Shown: piece after piece, positions 38,090 to 49,811 of the stretch
How positions within the stretch are numbered: position 1 is the first letter of the stretch
How the letters are laid out: every line of letters begins with the position of its first letter
NCBI GenBank assembly: GCA_943787295.1
Contig: CALSLW010000001.1
Coordinates: forward strand, 1 to 64,000
Direction of reading: 5' to 3'
Source of the DNA: an uncultured Flavobacteriaceae bacterium
GTDB taxonomy: Bacteria > Bacteroidota > Bacteroidia > Flavobacteriales > Flavobacteriaceae
Length of the DNA: 64,000 nt
The notes under the pieces: generated by a model
Database searches by the model: none
The model's input: only the letters and a program-made list of their open reading frames with translations
What the model was told of the DNA's origin: nothing
Program-made: the position numbers and the translations under genes

Positions 38090-39754
38090 ATGTGTGGTAT
38101 TGTATGTGCCTTTGACTTAAAGCAAACAACAGAAGATTTGCGTCCGCAAATCCTTGAAATGTCAAAAAGAATTCGACACCGCGGTCCAGACTGGAGCGGG
38201 ATTTTTTCGAATGATAAAGCCCTAATGGGGCACGAGCGTCTCGCTATTGTTGATCCTACTTCTGGAAACCAGCCTTTATACAGTGAAGATGGTCGCTACG
38301 TGTTAGCAGCGAACGGAGAGATCTATAACCACAAAGAATTACGTCAACAGTTTGAAGGGAAATACGATTTTAAAACCGCTTCTGACTGTGAAGTGATCTT
38401 AGCCTTATACCAAGAAAAAGGACCGGCATTTGTCGATGAAATGAACGGTATCTTTGGCTTTGCCATCTATGATACCCAAGAAGATACTTACTTTGTCGCC
38501 CGAGATCATATGGGGATTATCCCATTGTATATGGGATGGGACCAACACGGAACCTTCTATGTAGCTTCAGAATTAAAAGCCCTAGAAGGGGTATGCACAA
38601 AAATCGAATTGTTTCCTCCTGGACACTATTTGTTAAGTTCAGATCAAGCTCCTGTGCAATGGTACACTCGTGATTGGATGGAATTTGATCAGGTAAAAGA
38701 CAATACCACAAGTATTGATGATATCCACGATGCACTAGCAGCAGCTGTTCGACGCCAGTTGATGAGTGATGTGCCTTATGGAGTCTTGCTTTCTGGTGGC
38801 TTAGATTCTTCGGTCACTTCTGCGTTAGCAAAATTATATGCATCAAAGCGCGTTGAAAGTGACGACAAGCAAGCGGCCTGGTGGCCACAGTTGCATTCCT
38901 TTTCAGTGGGTTTAGAGGGTTCACCAGACTTAGCGGCTGCACAAAAAGTTGCTGAGCACATTGAAACCGTGCATCACGAAATAAAATTTTCTATTCAAGA
39001 GGGACTCGACGCGATTCGCGATGTGGTTTACAACTTAGAGACCTATGATATTACCACAATTCGCGCTTCAACGCCCATGTATCTTATGGCCAGAGCGATT
39101 AAATCTTTAGGGATTAAAATGGTTCTTTCTGGGGAAGGTGCAGACGAGTTATTTGGGGGATATCTTTATTTCCACAAAGCCCCTACGGCGAAAGACTTTC
39201 ATGAAGAGACCGTGCGTAAGCTGGATAAATTACACCAATACGACTGTTTACGAGCAAACAAGTCTCTTGCTGCTTGGGGGATCGAAGGGCGTGTTCCATT
39301 CTTAGACAAAGAATTTATGGATGTTGCCATGCGTATTAACCCAAAGGATAAGATGATCAATAAAGAACGCATGGAGAAATGGGTAGTGCGTAAAGCCTTT
39401 GAACAGTATTTACCAGAAAGTGTCGCCTGGCGCCAAAAGGAACAGTTTTCTGACGGAGTTGGCTACAATTGGATCGACACCTTGAAAGAGGTGGTAGAAG
39501 CGGCTGTAAGTGACGAGCAAATGGCTAATGCCCAATACCGCTTTCCTAAGCAAACCCCACAGAATAAAGAAGAGTTCTATTACCGCAGTATTTTTGAAGA
39601 GCACTTCCCCTCAGAAACTGCTGCGCTTTGTGTGCCTTCTGTACCTTCTGTGGCCTGTAGTACACCCATTGCATTAGAGTGGGATGAAGCCTTCAAAAAC
39701 ATGAATGATCCCTCTGGAAGAGCGGTCGCAAAAGTACATGATGACGCCTATTAA
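38090..39754 (+). CDS. asnB: Asparagine synthase B (glutamine-hydrolysing)
   Basis: 554 residues, the usual length. After removal of Met, Cys2 (MCGIVCAF) is the glutaminase nucleophile, with IRHRGPDWSG and NGEIYNH completing that site. The synthetase half has the PP-loop SGGLDSS and GEGADELFGGY. It makes asparagine and glutamate from aspartate, glutamine and ATP in the cytoplasm. It is a single gene with its own promoter and a strong terminator after it. Confidence 0.97.
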   Translation: MCGIVCAFDLKQTTEDLRPQILEMSKRIRHRGPDWSGIFSNDKALMGHERLAIVDPTSGNQPLYSEDGRYVLAANGEIYNHKELRQQFEGKYDFKTASDCEVILALYQEKGPAFVDEMNGIFGFAIYDTQEDTYFVARDHMGIIPLYMGWDQHGTFYVASELKALEGVCTKIELFPPGHYLLSSDQAPVQWYTRDWMEFDQVKDNTTSIDDIHDALAAAVRRQLMSDVPYGVLLSGGLDSSVTSALAKLYASKRVESDDKQAAWWPQLHSFSVGLEGSPDLAAAQKVAEHIETVHHEIKFSIQEGLDAIRDVVYNLETYDITTIRASTPMYLMARAIKSLGIKMVLSGEGADELFGGYLYFHKAPTAKDFHEETVRKLDKLHQYDCLRANKSLAAWGIEGRVPFLDKEFMDVAMRINPKDKMINKERMEKWVVRKAFEQYLPESVAWRQKEQFSDGVGYNWIDTLKEVVEAAVSDEQMANAQYRFPKQTPQNKEEFYYRSIFEEHFPSETAALCVPSVPSVACSTPIALEWDEAFKNMNDPSGRAVAKVHDDAY

Positions 39755-39770
39755 AAATGGCTAGATTAAC

Positions 39771-39807
39771 AAAAAAAGAGCTGGCCAAAAACCAGCTCTT
39801 TTTTTTT
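39771..39807 (+). terminator. Terminator between asnB and gyrB
   Basis: GAGCTGG (39778-39784) pairs with CCAGCTC (39792-39798) around a 7-base loop and is followed by nine T; an A-run on the left makes it usable from both strands. It ends asnB transcription. Confidence 0.85.
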
Positions 39808-39885
39808 GCTGCTTATCCACATAAAATGTTGATAACTTTGACCTATTCAGCCCAGTATTCACGCGCTTTAGGGGTGGGTTTTTCG

Positions 39886-39893
39886 TATATTTG
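39886..39893 (+). promoter_or_regulatory. -7 element of gyrB
   Basis: TATATTTG matches TAnnTTTG and lies 38 bases before the gyrB ATG. I do not see a well-spaced -33 TTG, so this rests on the -7 match and position. Confidence 0.5.
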
Positions 39894-39919
39894 GAAGTCG
39901 CCTTTAAAGGGCGTAATAA

Positions 39920-41869
<1,950 letters not shown>

Positions 41870-41872
<3 letters not shown>

Positions 41873-41877
41873 ATTTG
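41870..41877 (+). promoter_or_regulatory. Possible mdh promoter overlapping the gyrB stop codon
   Basis: TAAATTTG fits TAnnTTTG, and its first three bases are the gyrB TAA. It lies 31 bases before the mdh ATG. The -33 match is weak. Confidence 0.4.
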
Positions 41878-41908
41878 CACTGCTAATCAAATAATTAAAC
41901 AAAATAAA

Positions 41909-42844
41909 ATGAAAGTAACCGTTGTCGGGGCAGGTAATGTAGGGGCCTCTTGTGCAGAATATATTGCGATTAAACGCATCGCTAGTGAAGTGGTATTATT
42001 AGATATTAAAGAAGGCTTCGCCGAAGGGAAAGCATTAGACTTAACACAAACAGCCACTACCTTAGGGTTTAATACCCGTATCACAGGAGTAACAAATGAT
42101 TACAACGCTACCGCTGGGAGTGATGTAGTTGTGATTACCTCTGGAATTCCACGTAAACCTGGAATGACCCGTGAAGAATTAATCGGAATTAATGCTGGGA
42201 TTGTACAATCTGTCGCAGAAAATGTATTAGCGAACTCTCCAGAAGCCATTATAGTTGTCGTGTCAAATCCTATGGATACCATGACCTATTTAGCCTTAAA
42301 AGCGACTGGATTACCTAAAAACCGTATCATCGGAATGGGAGGTGCATTAGACAGCTCTCGTTTTAAAACCTATTTATCAAAAGCATTAGACAAGCCTGCG
42401 AATGATATTCAGGGGATGGTCATCGGTGGTCACGGAGACACGACCATGATTCCTTTAACCCGTTTGGCAAGTTATAATGGAACTCCTGTGAGTCAACACC
42501 TTTCTCAAGAGCAAATGGACGAAGTTGCAGCCGCTACTATGGTAGGAGGAGCTACTTTGACTAAGCTTTTAGGAACCTCTGCTTGGTATGCACCAGGAGC
42601 CTCGGTAGCTTATTTGGTAGATAGTATTATCAATGATCAAAAGCGCATGATTCCTTGTTCTGTTTACTTAGAAGGAGAATATGGACACAGTGATCTTTGT
42701 ATTGGTGTTCCTTGTATCATCGGAAAAGATGGGGTTGAAGCCATTGTTGACGTGAAATTAAACGAAGCAGAACAAGCTAAGTTTGATCAAAGTGCACAAG
42801 CAGTTCGCACTATGAACGACGCTCTAGGGAGTATTTTAAACTAA
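41909..42844 (+). CDS. mdh: Malate dehydrogenase
   Basis: 311 residues, LDH-like (tetrameric) malate dehydrogenase. The NAD-binding motif is GAGNVGASCAEY. The active-site loop IPRKPGMTREEL has Arg rather than the Gln of lactate dehydrogenases, indicating oxaloacetate/malate. VVSNPMDTMTYLA and the catalytic His in GGHGDTTMIP are present. It interconverts malate and oxaloacetate in the TCA cycle. It sits directly after gyrB with a possible promoter of its own. Confidence 0.96.
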   Translation: MKVTVVGAGNVGASCAEYIAIKRIASEVVLLDIKEGFAEGKALDLTQTATTLGFNTRITGVTNDYNATAGSDVVVITSGIPRKPGMTREELIGINAGIVQSVAENVLANSPEAIIVVVSNPMDTMTYLALKATGLPKNRIIGMGGALDSSRFKTYLSKALDKPANDIQGMVIGGHGDTTMIPLTRLASYNGTPVSQHLSQEQMDEVAAATMVGGATLTKLLGTSAWYAPGASVAYLVDSIINDQKRMIPCSVYLEGEYGHSDLCIGVPCIIGKDGVEAIVDVKLNEAEQAKFDQSAQAVRTMNDALGSILN

Positions 42845-42890
42845 ATTCTTAATGCTCACTTCTCTACAGAGGTGAAATCGCAAACTAAAG

Positions 42891-42921
42891 TTGCTTAATG
42901 CTTAGGTAAACTTTATATTTG
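42891..42921 (+). promoter_or_regulatory. Promoter of secDF
   Basis: TTG at 42891-42893, 20 bases, then TATATTTG at 42914-42921. This is a near-ideal Bacteroidota promoter 30 bases before the secDF ATG. It shows that the open frame upstream of that ATG is not the start. Confidence 0.8.
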
Positions 42922-42951
42922 CGAGCCTTTAACACGCTTAAAAATATTAGC

Positions 42952-45897
42952 ATGCAAAATAATGGACTTATAAAACTTTTCGCTTTCCTTTTTGGAATCG
43001 TAAGTATATACCAACTTTCTTTCACCTTTATCGCAAGTAATCAAGAAGCAAAAGCAGCCGCTTATGCCGAAAATACTATCGCAGCAGATCAAGAAGATTT
43101 TATTTCTCTGCGCGAAGTAGTAGAAGCAGAATACCTTGATTCTATTGGGGGTCAATCCCTTTATGGTTTTACTTCTTATAATGATGCCAAAGGAAAAGAA
43201 CTCAACAAGGGATTAGATTTAAAAGGAGGAATCAACGTGATCCTTCAAATCTCTGTTCGCGACATCTTAAAAGGATTAGCAGATTACACTAAAAACCCTG
43301 TCTTCAACAAAGCTTTAGACGAGGCAGATGAATTACAAAAGGATACAGATGATCCTTATGTAGAGTCTTTCTTTGCTGCGTTCGAAAGTATCAAAGGGAC
43401 TTCTAATCTAGCAGATCCAGATATTTTTGCGAATCGCAACTTGAGTGATCAAATCAATTTTGAAATGGGAGATGAACTAGTTCGTCCTATCATTCGTCGT
43501 AAAATTGATGAGTCTATCATCTCTGCTTTTGAAGTATTGCGCAAGCGTATTGATAAGTTTGGGGTAACACAACCCAATATCCAACGTTTAGGAACTTCTG
43601 GAAGAATCTTAGTTGAACTTCCTGGTGCTAAAGATGTTGAGCGTGTAAAGAATCTTTTGCAAAGTACAGCTCAGTTAGAGTTTTGGGAAACCTTCAAAAA
43701 CGATCAATTCTTTGCTTTCTTATCACAAGCGAACGAAGTGGTTAAAACATTAGAAGCGGCGAAACCTGCAAAAGAGCAAGCGGCTGACGAGAGTTCTGCC
43801 ATTGATGATTTATTAGCAGATGTTGAAGCACAAGATTCTATCACCCCAGCGGCTGGTAACCCAATCTTAGATTTAGTGCGCGGTTATGGCTATCAAGGAG
43901 GTCCAGTTTTAGCTCAGTTTGCTAAAAAAGACATGGACGAAGTAATGGGTTATCTCGATTTGCCAGAAGTGAGAAAACTATTGCCTAAGAATTTCCGTTA
44001 TGTCAACTTTGCTTGGGGTAAACCTAATCCAAATGCTGATATTGTTGATCTATATTTGATTAAATCAAATCGTGATGCTACTGCACCCCTTAGCGGTGGT
44101 GTAATTGTAGATGCGGTACAAACTTATAGCCAGTTAGGACAGCCTGCTGTTTCCATGCAAATGGATTCTAAGGGGGCACGTGTTTGGGAAAACATGACTG
44201 GAAAAGCCTTTAAAGATGGAAGCAGTATCGCCATTGTATTAGACGATGTAGTGTATTCTGCACCAGGGGTTAACAATGGAGCAATTGCGGGAGGTCGTTC
44301 AGAAATTACAGGAACCTTTACCTTAAATGAAGCAATTGACCTTGCAAACGTTTTACGTGCGGGTAAATTACCAGCCTCTGCAGAAATTATTCAATCAGAA
44401 ATTGTTGGTCCTTCTCTAGGGAAAGAGGCCATTCAAAGTGGAATGTATTCTTTCTTGATTGCCTTGTTAATCGTTCTTGTTTGGATGATTTTCTACTACG
44501 GCTCTTCAGGGATTTATGCTGATATCGCTTTGGCGTTAAATATCTTGTTAATCTTTGGTATTCTAGCAGGTCTAGGCGCAGTATTAACTTTACCTGGTAT
44601 TGCGGGGATCGTTTTAACCATTGGTATATCGGTAGATGCAAACGTACTTATCTTTGAGCGTATACGCGAAGAATTACGCAAAGGGAAAGGCGCCCAAAAA
44701 TCAGTGGCAGATGGGTTTAACAATGCCTTGTCTTCTATCTTAGATGCGAATATCACCACAGGTTTAACAGCCTTGATCTTATTTGTCTTTGGAACTGGAC
44801 CAATCAAAGGATTTGCAACAACCTTATTAATCGGTATTGGAACTTCGTTATTCACCGCTATTTTCATCACGCGTTTATTTGTAGACAGTCGCTTATTTAG
44901 CGGTAAAAAAGTAAGCTTTTCAACAAAAGCAACTGAAAATATTTTAGCGAATATTTCTTTCGCTTTCTTATCAAAACGCAAAGTAGCTTATGCTGTTTCT
45001 GGTGTATTGGTGCTTGTGAGTTTAATTTCTTTAAACTTTAACGGATTGAATCAAGGTGTTGATTTTGTAGGAGGACGTTCTTATACTGTTCGTTTTGACC
45101 AAATCATGAATCCTTCTGAAGTAGAAACTAGTTTAGTAGAAAGCTTTGGTAGTGCAGAAGTGAAGACTTTTGGTGATGACAATCAGTTAAAGATTACAAC
45201 CAAATATAAAATTGACGAAGAAGGAACTTATATCGACCAAGAAATCTATAACAAGCTATACGACGCTTTACAAGGTTTCTTGCCAGATGGCTATTCTTAT
45301 GATGAATTTGTAAACGGAGCAGAAGATAAGACAGTAGGAATTATGTCTTCGATTAAAGTTGGCCCAACCATTGCAGATGATATCAAGAAGAACTCTTATT
45401 TAGCGGTTGTGGGATCACTTATCGTTGTGTTCTTATATATTCTCTTGCGTTTCCGCAAGTGGCAATTCTCACTAGGAGCAGTTGCAGCTGTATTCCACGA
45501 TGTATTAATCGTATTAGGGATCTTCTCGTTGACCTATAGCATCATGCCATTTAATATGGAAATCAATCAAGCATTTATTGCAGCGATCTTAACTGTAATT
45601 GGATATTCGTTAAATGATACCGTGGTAGTATTTGACCGTATTCGTGAGTACACAACAGATCATCCTAAATCAAAACTGGATGAAACGGTCAATAGCGCAT
45701 TAAATTCTACCTTAAGTAGAACCTTAAATACCTCTTTAACTACCTTATTAGTGTTGTTAGCGATCTTTGTCTTCGGTGGGGAATCTATCCGTGGATTTAT
45801 GTTTGCCTTAATTGTAGGGGTGTTAGTAGGAACTTATTCTTCGGTATTTATTGCAACACCGGTGATGTTTGATACACAAAACAAAAAAGAAGAGTAA
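42952..45897 (+). CDS. secDF: Protein translocase subunit SecDF (fused)
   Basis: About 981 residues joining SecD and SecF, each with six membrane helices and a periplasmic P1/P4 domain. SecD motifs: KGLDLKGGINVILQ-like GLDLKGGI, GKLPASAEIIQSEIVGPSLG and TIGISVDANVLIFERIREE. SecF motifs: NQGVDFVGGRSYTV and ILTVIGYSLNDTVVVFDRIRE. It uses the proton gradient to finish protein export through SecYEG. There is a longer acidic linker around residues 270-300. The start is ATG 42952, behind the promoter. Confidence 0.96.
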   Translation: MQNNGLIKLFAFLFGIVSIYQLSFTFIASNQEAKAAAYAENTIAADQEDFISLREVVEAEYLDSIGGQSLYGFTSYNDAKGKELNKGLDLKGGINVILQISVRDILKGLADYTKNPVFNKALDEADELQKDTDDPYVESFFAAFESIKGTSNLADPDIFANRNLSDQINFEMGDELVRPIIRRKIDESIISAFEVLRKRIDKFGVTQPNIQRLGTSGRILVELPGAKDVERVKNLLQSTAQLEFWETFKNDQFFAFLSQANEVVKTLEAAKPAKEQAADESSAIDDLLADVEAQDSITPAAGNPILDLVRGYGYQGGPVLAQFAKKDMDEVMGYLDLPEVRKLLPKNFRYVNFAWGKPNPNADIVDLYLIKSNRDATAPLSGGVIVDAVQTYSQLGQPAVSMQMDSKGARVWENMTGKAFKDGSSIAIVLDDVVYSAPGVNNGAIAGGRSEITGTFTLNEAIDLANVLRAGKLPASAEIIQSEIVGPSLGKEAIQSGMYSFLIALLIVLVWMIFYYGSSGIYADIALALNILLIFGILAGLGAVLTLPGIAGIVLTIGISVDANVLIFERIREELRKGKGAQKSVADGFNNALSSILDANITTGLTALILFVFGTGPIKGFATTLLIGIGTSLFTAIFITRLFVDSRLFSGKKVSFSTKATENILANISFAFLSKRKVAYAVSGVLVLVSLISLNFNGLNQGVDFVGGRSYTVRFDQIMNPSEVETSLVESFGSAEVKTFGDDNQLKITTKYKIDEEGTYIDQEIYNKLYDALQGFLPDGYSYDEFVNGAEDKTVGIMSSIKVGPTIADDIKKNSYLAVVGSLIVVFLYILLRFRKWQFSLGAVAAVFHDVLIVLGIFSLTYSIMPFNMEINQAFIAAILTVIGYSLNDTVVVFDRIREYTTDHPKSKLDETVNSALNSTLSRTLNTSLTTLLVLLAIFVFGGESIRGFMFALIVGVLVGTYSSVFIATPVMFDTQNKKEE

Positions 45898-45929
45898 AGC
45901 ATAGCTTTTACCTTAGTAATAATAAAAAG

Positions 45930-45954
45930 AATCCCGGATCATCCGGGATTTTTT
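45930..45954. terminator. Bidirectional terminator between secDF and the yfiT-like gene
   Basis: AATCCCGG and CCGGGATT form a GC-rich stem flanked by A-run and T-run, between two convergent genes. Confidence 0.9.
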
Positions 45955-45961
45955 ATGCCTT

Positions 45962-46492
45962 TTATTGAAGGTATTGTTTGATGTGGTTGAGGTGATGTTG
46001 TGCATGCCAAGCATAAAAGTAAACCACTTCCTTTAGCGGAAAATTTTCAGGACGTTCTGGATGAGCATATTCTCGTTCGAAGTCTTTAGCTGAAAGCTGT
46101 TCAAAAAAATAGGTCCAACGTTCGTGTACCCCCTCTAATATCTTGACACTCGCCTCAACATCTAAATGGAGCGCGTCTGGACTCTTTTCTGCCCAGTCTT
46201 GTTCTTGATATCCTTTAATGGTAGGAGTGTTTTCGAGAAAAGCATATTTACAACGCATATAAGAATGCATATGCGAGTCTGCAAGATGATGCACCAGTTG
46301 TTTAATCGTCCATCCTCCTGGGCGATAAGGCTGATTTAAATCCTCATTACTACATTGAGATAAAACCGCTTTTAAATCGGTTGGAAAAGCTTTTAAAACG
46401 GCAATCGATGCGTTGAGTTCTTCTGCTAAGAAAATTTGTTTGGGTTGGTAGCGCCCTATAGGGTACTGCCATTGTTCTAAACTAAGGGACAT
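45962..46492 (-). CDS. YfiT/DinB-superfamily metal-dependent protein
   Basis: 176 residues, a four-helix DinB-like protein of the YfiT group. Metal-ligand histidines are visible in VHHLADSHMHSY and YAWHAQHHLNHI, and the group's opening YPIGRYQP is present. Relatives are bacillithiol S-transferases or predicted metal-dependent hydrolases. In Bacteroidota a thiol-transfer or detoxification role is likely but unproven. It follows lgt by one base, so it is co-transcribed with lgt. Confidence 0.85.
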   Translation of the reverse strand: MSLSLEQWQYPIGRYQPKQIFLAEELNASIAVLKAFPTDLKAVLSQCSNEDLNQPYRPGGWTIKQLVHHLADSHMHSYMRCKYAFLENTPTIKGYQEQDWAEKSPDALHLDVEASVKILEGVHERWTYFFEQLSAKDFEREYAHPERPENFPLKEVVYFYAWHAQHHLNHIKQYLQ

Positions 46493-46493
46493 G

Positions 46494-47321
46494 TTAAGTG
46501 TTTACAGTTCGGGTGCGATACATCACAAATAATCCTGCAATAATCAATGGAAGGCTTAACCATTGTCCAGTTGATAATGCGGGTAGAAAGGTTTCGAATC
46601 CACCTTGGCTCGCTTTTACATATTCGACTATAAAACGAATGCTAAAGAGTGCGGTCATAAAAACGCCTACTAGGAAGCCGTCTTTTTGGCGAAGCCCTTT
46701 TCGATATAAATAGCGCAAAAAGAAAAATAGCGCAAAATACAGTATTGCTTCATAGAGTTGTGCGGGGTGCCGCGGAAGCGATTCGCCTCTATTGACAAAT
46801 ACTACACCAAAGTTATTACCGGTAAAATCCCCCACAATTTCTGAATTGAAAAAATTCCCAATGCGCACAAAGGCTCCGCCTAAGGTAGTAGGGATAATCA
46901 AACGATCTAAGATCCAGGCAAGTGGTTTGTAGGGATAATTGCGTTGATATAAAATGATTCCTAATAAAATACCGATTGCCGCCCCATGACTTGCTAGACC
47001 TCTAAAGCCAACAAAGGAGAAGCCTCCGCCCGGCTTGCTAGCAATTGGTAATAAGATTTCCATTAAGTGATTTTGATAATAGGCCCAGTCATAAAAAAAG
47101 ACATGGCCTAATCTCGCTCCTAATAGGGTTGAAATAACGATGTAAGTAAGCATGGACTCAAGGGTTTCGATAGAGACCTTCTCTTTTTCATACATTTTTT
47201 TCATGATGTTAAAGCCTAAAACAAAGGCGATCACAAACATCAAGCTGTAGTAATGAATCCCGAAGCTTCCGATTTTGAACAAGGTTGCGCTGGGTTCCCA
47301 GAGAATTTTAAGTAAGTACAT
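46494..47321 (-). CDS. lgt: Prolipoprotein diacylglyceryl transferase
   Basis: 275 residues with seven membrane helices. Family motifs are GFRGLASHGAAIG (active-site His), RIGNFFNSEIVGD (the lgt signature with Asn and Glu) and RHPAQLYEA. It attaches diacylglycerol to the lipobox Cys of lipoproteins, which are abundant in this window. It is the first gene of a pair with the YfiT-like gene, 49 bases after yidD. Confidence 0.95.
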   Translation of the reverse strand: MYLLKILWEPSATLFKIGSFGIHYYSLMFVIAFVLGFNIMKKMYEKEKVSIETLESMLTYIVISTLLGARLGHVFFYDWAYYQNHLMEILLPIASKPGGGFSFVGFRGLASHGAAIGILLGIILYQRNYPYKPLAWILDRLIIPTTLGGAFVRIGNFFNSEIVGDFTGNNFGVVFVNRGESLPRHPAQLYEAILYFALFFFLRYLYRKGLRQKDGFLVGVFMTALFSIRFIVEYVKASQGGFETFLPALSTGQWLSLPLIIAGLFVMYRTRTVNT

Positions 47322-47370
47322 GCAGTTTGGTTTTGTATAAAAGTACCGAAAAAAAATGAAATTTCATTGA

Positions 47371-47592
47371 CTAGGGAACAGGATCATGTCCGCCTTTTGA
47401 CCATGGATGACAGCGTAAAATACGGTGAATGGTTAAGTAACTTCCACGAAAAAGACCGTGCTTTTGTAAGGCTTCTATTCCATAGTGCGAACAGCTAGGA
47501 GTAAAGCGACAACTGGGAGGAAGAAGAGGGGATATAAGCCGTTGATAACCTTTGATAAGCAGAATAAAAAGTGCTTTGATGGGATTTTTCAT
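47371..47592 (-). CDS. yidD: Membrane protein insertion efficiency factor YidD
   Basis: 73 residues. The family hallmark is [20 protein letters not shown] followed by [15 protein letters not shown], with conserved cysteines and an amphipathic N-terminal helix. It helps YidC insert inner-membrane proteins. It lies 4 bases after cysS, so it is in the folE-cysS-yidD operon. Confidence 0.95.
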   Translation of the reverse strand: MKNPIKALFILLIKGYQRLISPLLPPSCRFTPSCSHYGIEALQKHGLFRGSYLTIHRILRCHPWSKGGHDPVP

Positions 47593-47596
47593 GAGC

Positions 47597-49069
47597 TTAT
47601 ATGCTAAAGCTAGTCCCGTCTTTTCCGTCTTTAAGTTGTATCCCTAAGGCAAGAAGTTGATCTCTAATCGCGTCAGAAGTCGCAAAGTCTTTATTGTCTC
47701 TGGCTTTCTTACGCATTTCGATTAAGAGATTAACGGTGCCCTCAAGTGCGGTGCTAACTTTGTCATCAGATTGATTACTGCTAAAGCTTAAGCCCAAAAC
47801 ATCTTCAGTAAAGGCCTTCATCTTTTCTTTTAAAGCAACTAAATCTTCAGAAGAAATTTTGGCAGCGCCATTTTTAATCGAGTTGATAAATTTAACGGCA
47901 TCAAACAATTGTGCAATTAACAACGGGCTATTAAAGTCGTCGTTCATAGCTTGGTAACATTTTTCTTCCCATGCATTTAGGTCAAAACCATCGGTCTTTG
48001 CAGCAGCTTCTATTTTGTCCAATAAGTTGATCCCTTCAGTCAGTCGTTGAAAGCCTTTTTCTGAAGCGAGTAAAGCGTCTTCACTTAAATCAACAATGCT
48101 GCGATAATGCGCTTGCAGCAAGAAAAAACGTGCGACTGCAGGCGAAAAGGGCTTAGAGAAAATATCATTCTCACCGCTAAACATTTCATCTGGTAGGATG
48201 TTGTTCCCAGTTGATTTTGCCATTTTCTTTCCGTTGAGGGTTAGCATATTAGCGTGTAACCAATAATTGACAGGAGAAGTTTTATTGATTGCTTCAGCTT
48301 GAGCAATTTCACATTCGTGATGTGGGAACTTTAAATCCATTCCACCCCCGTGGATGTCAAATTGTTCTCCTAAGTATTTTGTACTCATGGCGGTGCACTC
48401 TAGGTGCCATCCTGGGAAACCATCTCCCCATGGCGAGGGCCAGCGCATAATGTGCTGTGGCTCTGCTTTTTTCCAAAGGGCAAAGTCTTGAGGATTCTTT
48501 TTATCACTTTGTCCGTCAAGGCTGCGGGTGTTGTGAATCAAGTCTTCAATTTTACGACCGCTTAACTTTCCGTAATGATTATCCTCATTGAATTTTAGAA
48601 CATCAAAATAAACTGATTCATTCACCTCATAGGCATAGCCAGCTTCAATAATGCCTTTAATGATTTCTATTTGTTCAATGATATGTCCAGTTGCTGTGGG
48701 TTCAATACTGGGAGGGAGGTTGTTGAGCTTTTTTAAAGTTTGATGAAAGTCAACGGTATAGCGTTGAACGACTTCCATCGGTTCAATTTGCTCAATTCTT
48801 GCTTTCTTAGCAATGCGATCTTCTCCTTCGTCTGCATCGTTTTCTAAATGTCCAGCATCTGTTATGTTACGCACATAGCGAACTTTAAAACCTAGGTGTT
48901 TTAGGTAACGATAGATAAGGTCAAAAGAGATAAAAGTGCGGCAGTTACCTAAGTGAACATTGCTGTATACCGTGGGACCACAAACATACATGCCCACATA
49001 GTTTTCTGTAATGGGAGTAAAAACTTCTTTTTTACCACTAAGGGAATTGTAAACTGAAAGCGTGGACAT
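47597..49069 (-). CDS. cysS: Cysteinyl-tRNA synthetase
   Basis: 490 residues. It has the class I motifs HLGN (HIGH-type, in [13 protein letters not shown]) and KMAKS ([10 protein letters not shown]). Zinc ligands include the Cys of MYVCGPTVY and the Cys and His of [10 protein letters not shown] and HHECEIAQ. The C-terminal DALR-type domain is complete. It charges tRNA-Cys. The ATG shares its A with the folE stop (TAATG), indicating translational coupling. Confidence 0.97.
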   Translation of the reverse strand: MSTLSVYNSLSGKKEVFTPITENYVGMYVCGPTVYSNVHLGNCRTFISFDLIYRYLKHLGFKVRYVRNITDAGHLENDADEGEDRIAKKARIEQIEPMEVVQRYTVDFHQTLKKLNNLPPSIEPTATGHIIEQIEIIKGIIEAGYAYEVNESVYFDVLKFNEDNHYGKLSGRKIEDLIHNTRSLDGQSDKKNPQDFALWKKAEPQHIMRWPSPWGDGFPGWHLECTAMSTKYLGEQFDIHGGGMDLKFPHHECEIAQAEAINKTSPVNYWLHANMLTLNGKKMAKSTGNNILPDEMFSGENDIFSKPFSPAVARFFLLQAHYRSIVDLSEDALLASEKGFQRLTEGINLLDKIEAAAKTDGFDLNAWEEKCYQAMNDDFNSPLLIAQLFDAVKFINSIKNGAAKISSEDLVALKEKMKAFTEDVLGLSFSSNQSDDKVSTALEGTVNLLIEMRKKARDNKDFATSDAIRDQLLALGIQLKDGKDGTSFSI

Positions 49070-49749
49070 TAAAATTCCGTTTCTAATTTGATATAATCGA
49101 GAAATTCTTGTTTCTTTTCTTGTTGTTTGAATACTCCGCCAAACTCAGCTGTAACTGTGCTGCTGGTGATATCACTAATACCTCGTGCATTCACACAAAG
49201 GTGTTTTGCGTCGATCACACATGCGACGTCTTTTGTGTTGAGTACTTTTTGTAATTCTTCTACCACTTGTAGGGTTAATCTTTCTTGTACCTGTGGACGC
49301 TGTGCATAATATTGCACAATGCGATTCATTTTTGACAATCCTACTACATTTCCATTTGAGATATAGGCGACATGTGCCTTCCCCACGATGGGTAAAAGGT
49401 GGTGTTCACAAGTAGAGTAGAGGGTAATGTTTTTCTCCACTAAGATTTCCCCGTATTTGTATTTGTTGTCAAAAGTTGAGGCTTTGGGTTTGTTGTCTGG
49501 ATGTAGACCGCTAAAGATTTCTTTTACGAACATTTTGGCGACTCTCTTTGGGGTACCTTGAAGACTATCGTCTGTAAGGTCCATCCCTAGAGTGTGTAAG
49601 ATTTCACCTACCTTTTCTTGAATGATGTCAATTTTTTGATCATCGTTCAAGTCAAAAGCATCTGCTCTTAAAGGGGTTTGCGCGCTGCTTCCCAAGTGAT
49701 CGTCTCCGTAAGGGTCTTGATCTGCCAGTGTTAATTTCTCGATTTTCAT
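49069..49749 (-). CDS. folE: GTP cyclohydrolase I
   Basis: 226 residues. Core motifs are [10 protein letters not shown], the zinc site CEHHLLPI, and [11 protein letters not shown]. It opens folate or pterin synthesis by converting GTP to dihydroneopterin triphosphate. The first 30 residues are a variable acidic extension. It is the first gene of the operon with cysS. A later folate enzyme, folP, lies far away at 61.2 kb. Confidence 0.96.
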   Translation of the reverse strand: MKIEKLTLADQDPYGDDHLGSSAQTPLRADAFDLNDDQKIDIIQEKVGEILHTLGMDLTDDSLQGTPKRVAKMFVKEIFSGLHPDNKPKASTFDNKYKYGEILVEKNITLYSTCEHHLLPIVGKAHVAYISNGNVVGLSKMNRIVQYYAQRPQVQERLTLQVVEELQKVLNTKDVACVIDAKHLCVNARGISDITSSTVTAEFGGVFKQQEKKQEFLDYIKLETEF

Positions 49750-49811
49750 ATGCGTTAATGTGCTGCAAAGATAGCGAAAACATTACTAAAAGGGAAGGAA
49801 TGTAAAACCGA

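Noticed and set aside
44514-44981. 155-codon minus-strand frame inside secDF
   Set aside because: Antisense to conserved SecD helices; composition is that of a mirrored membrane protein.
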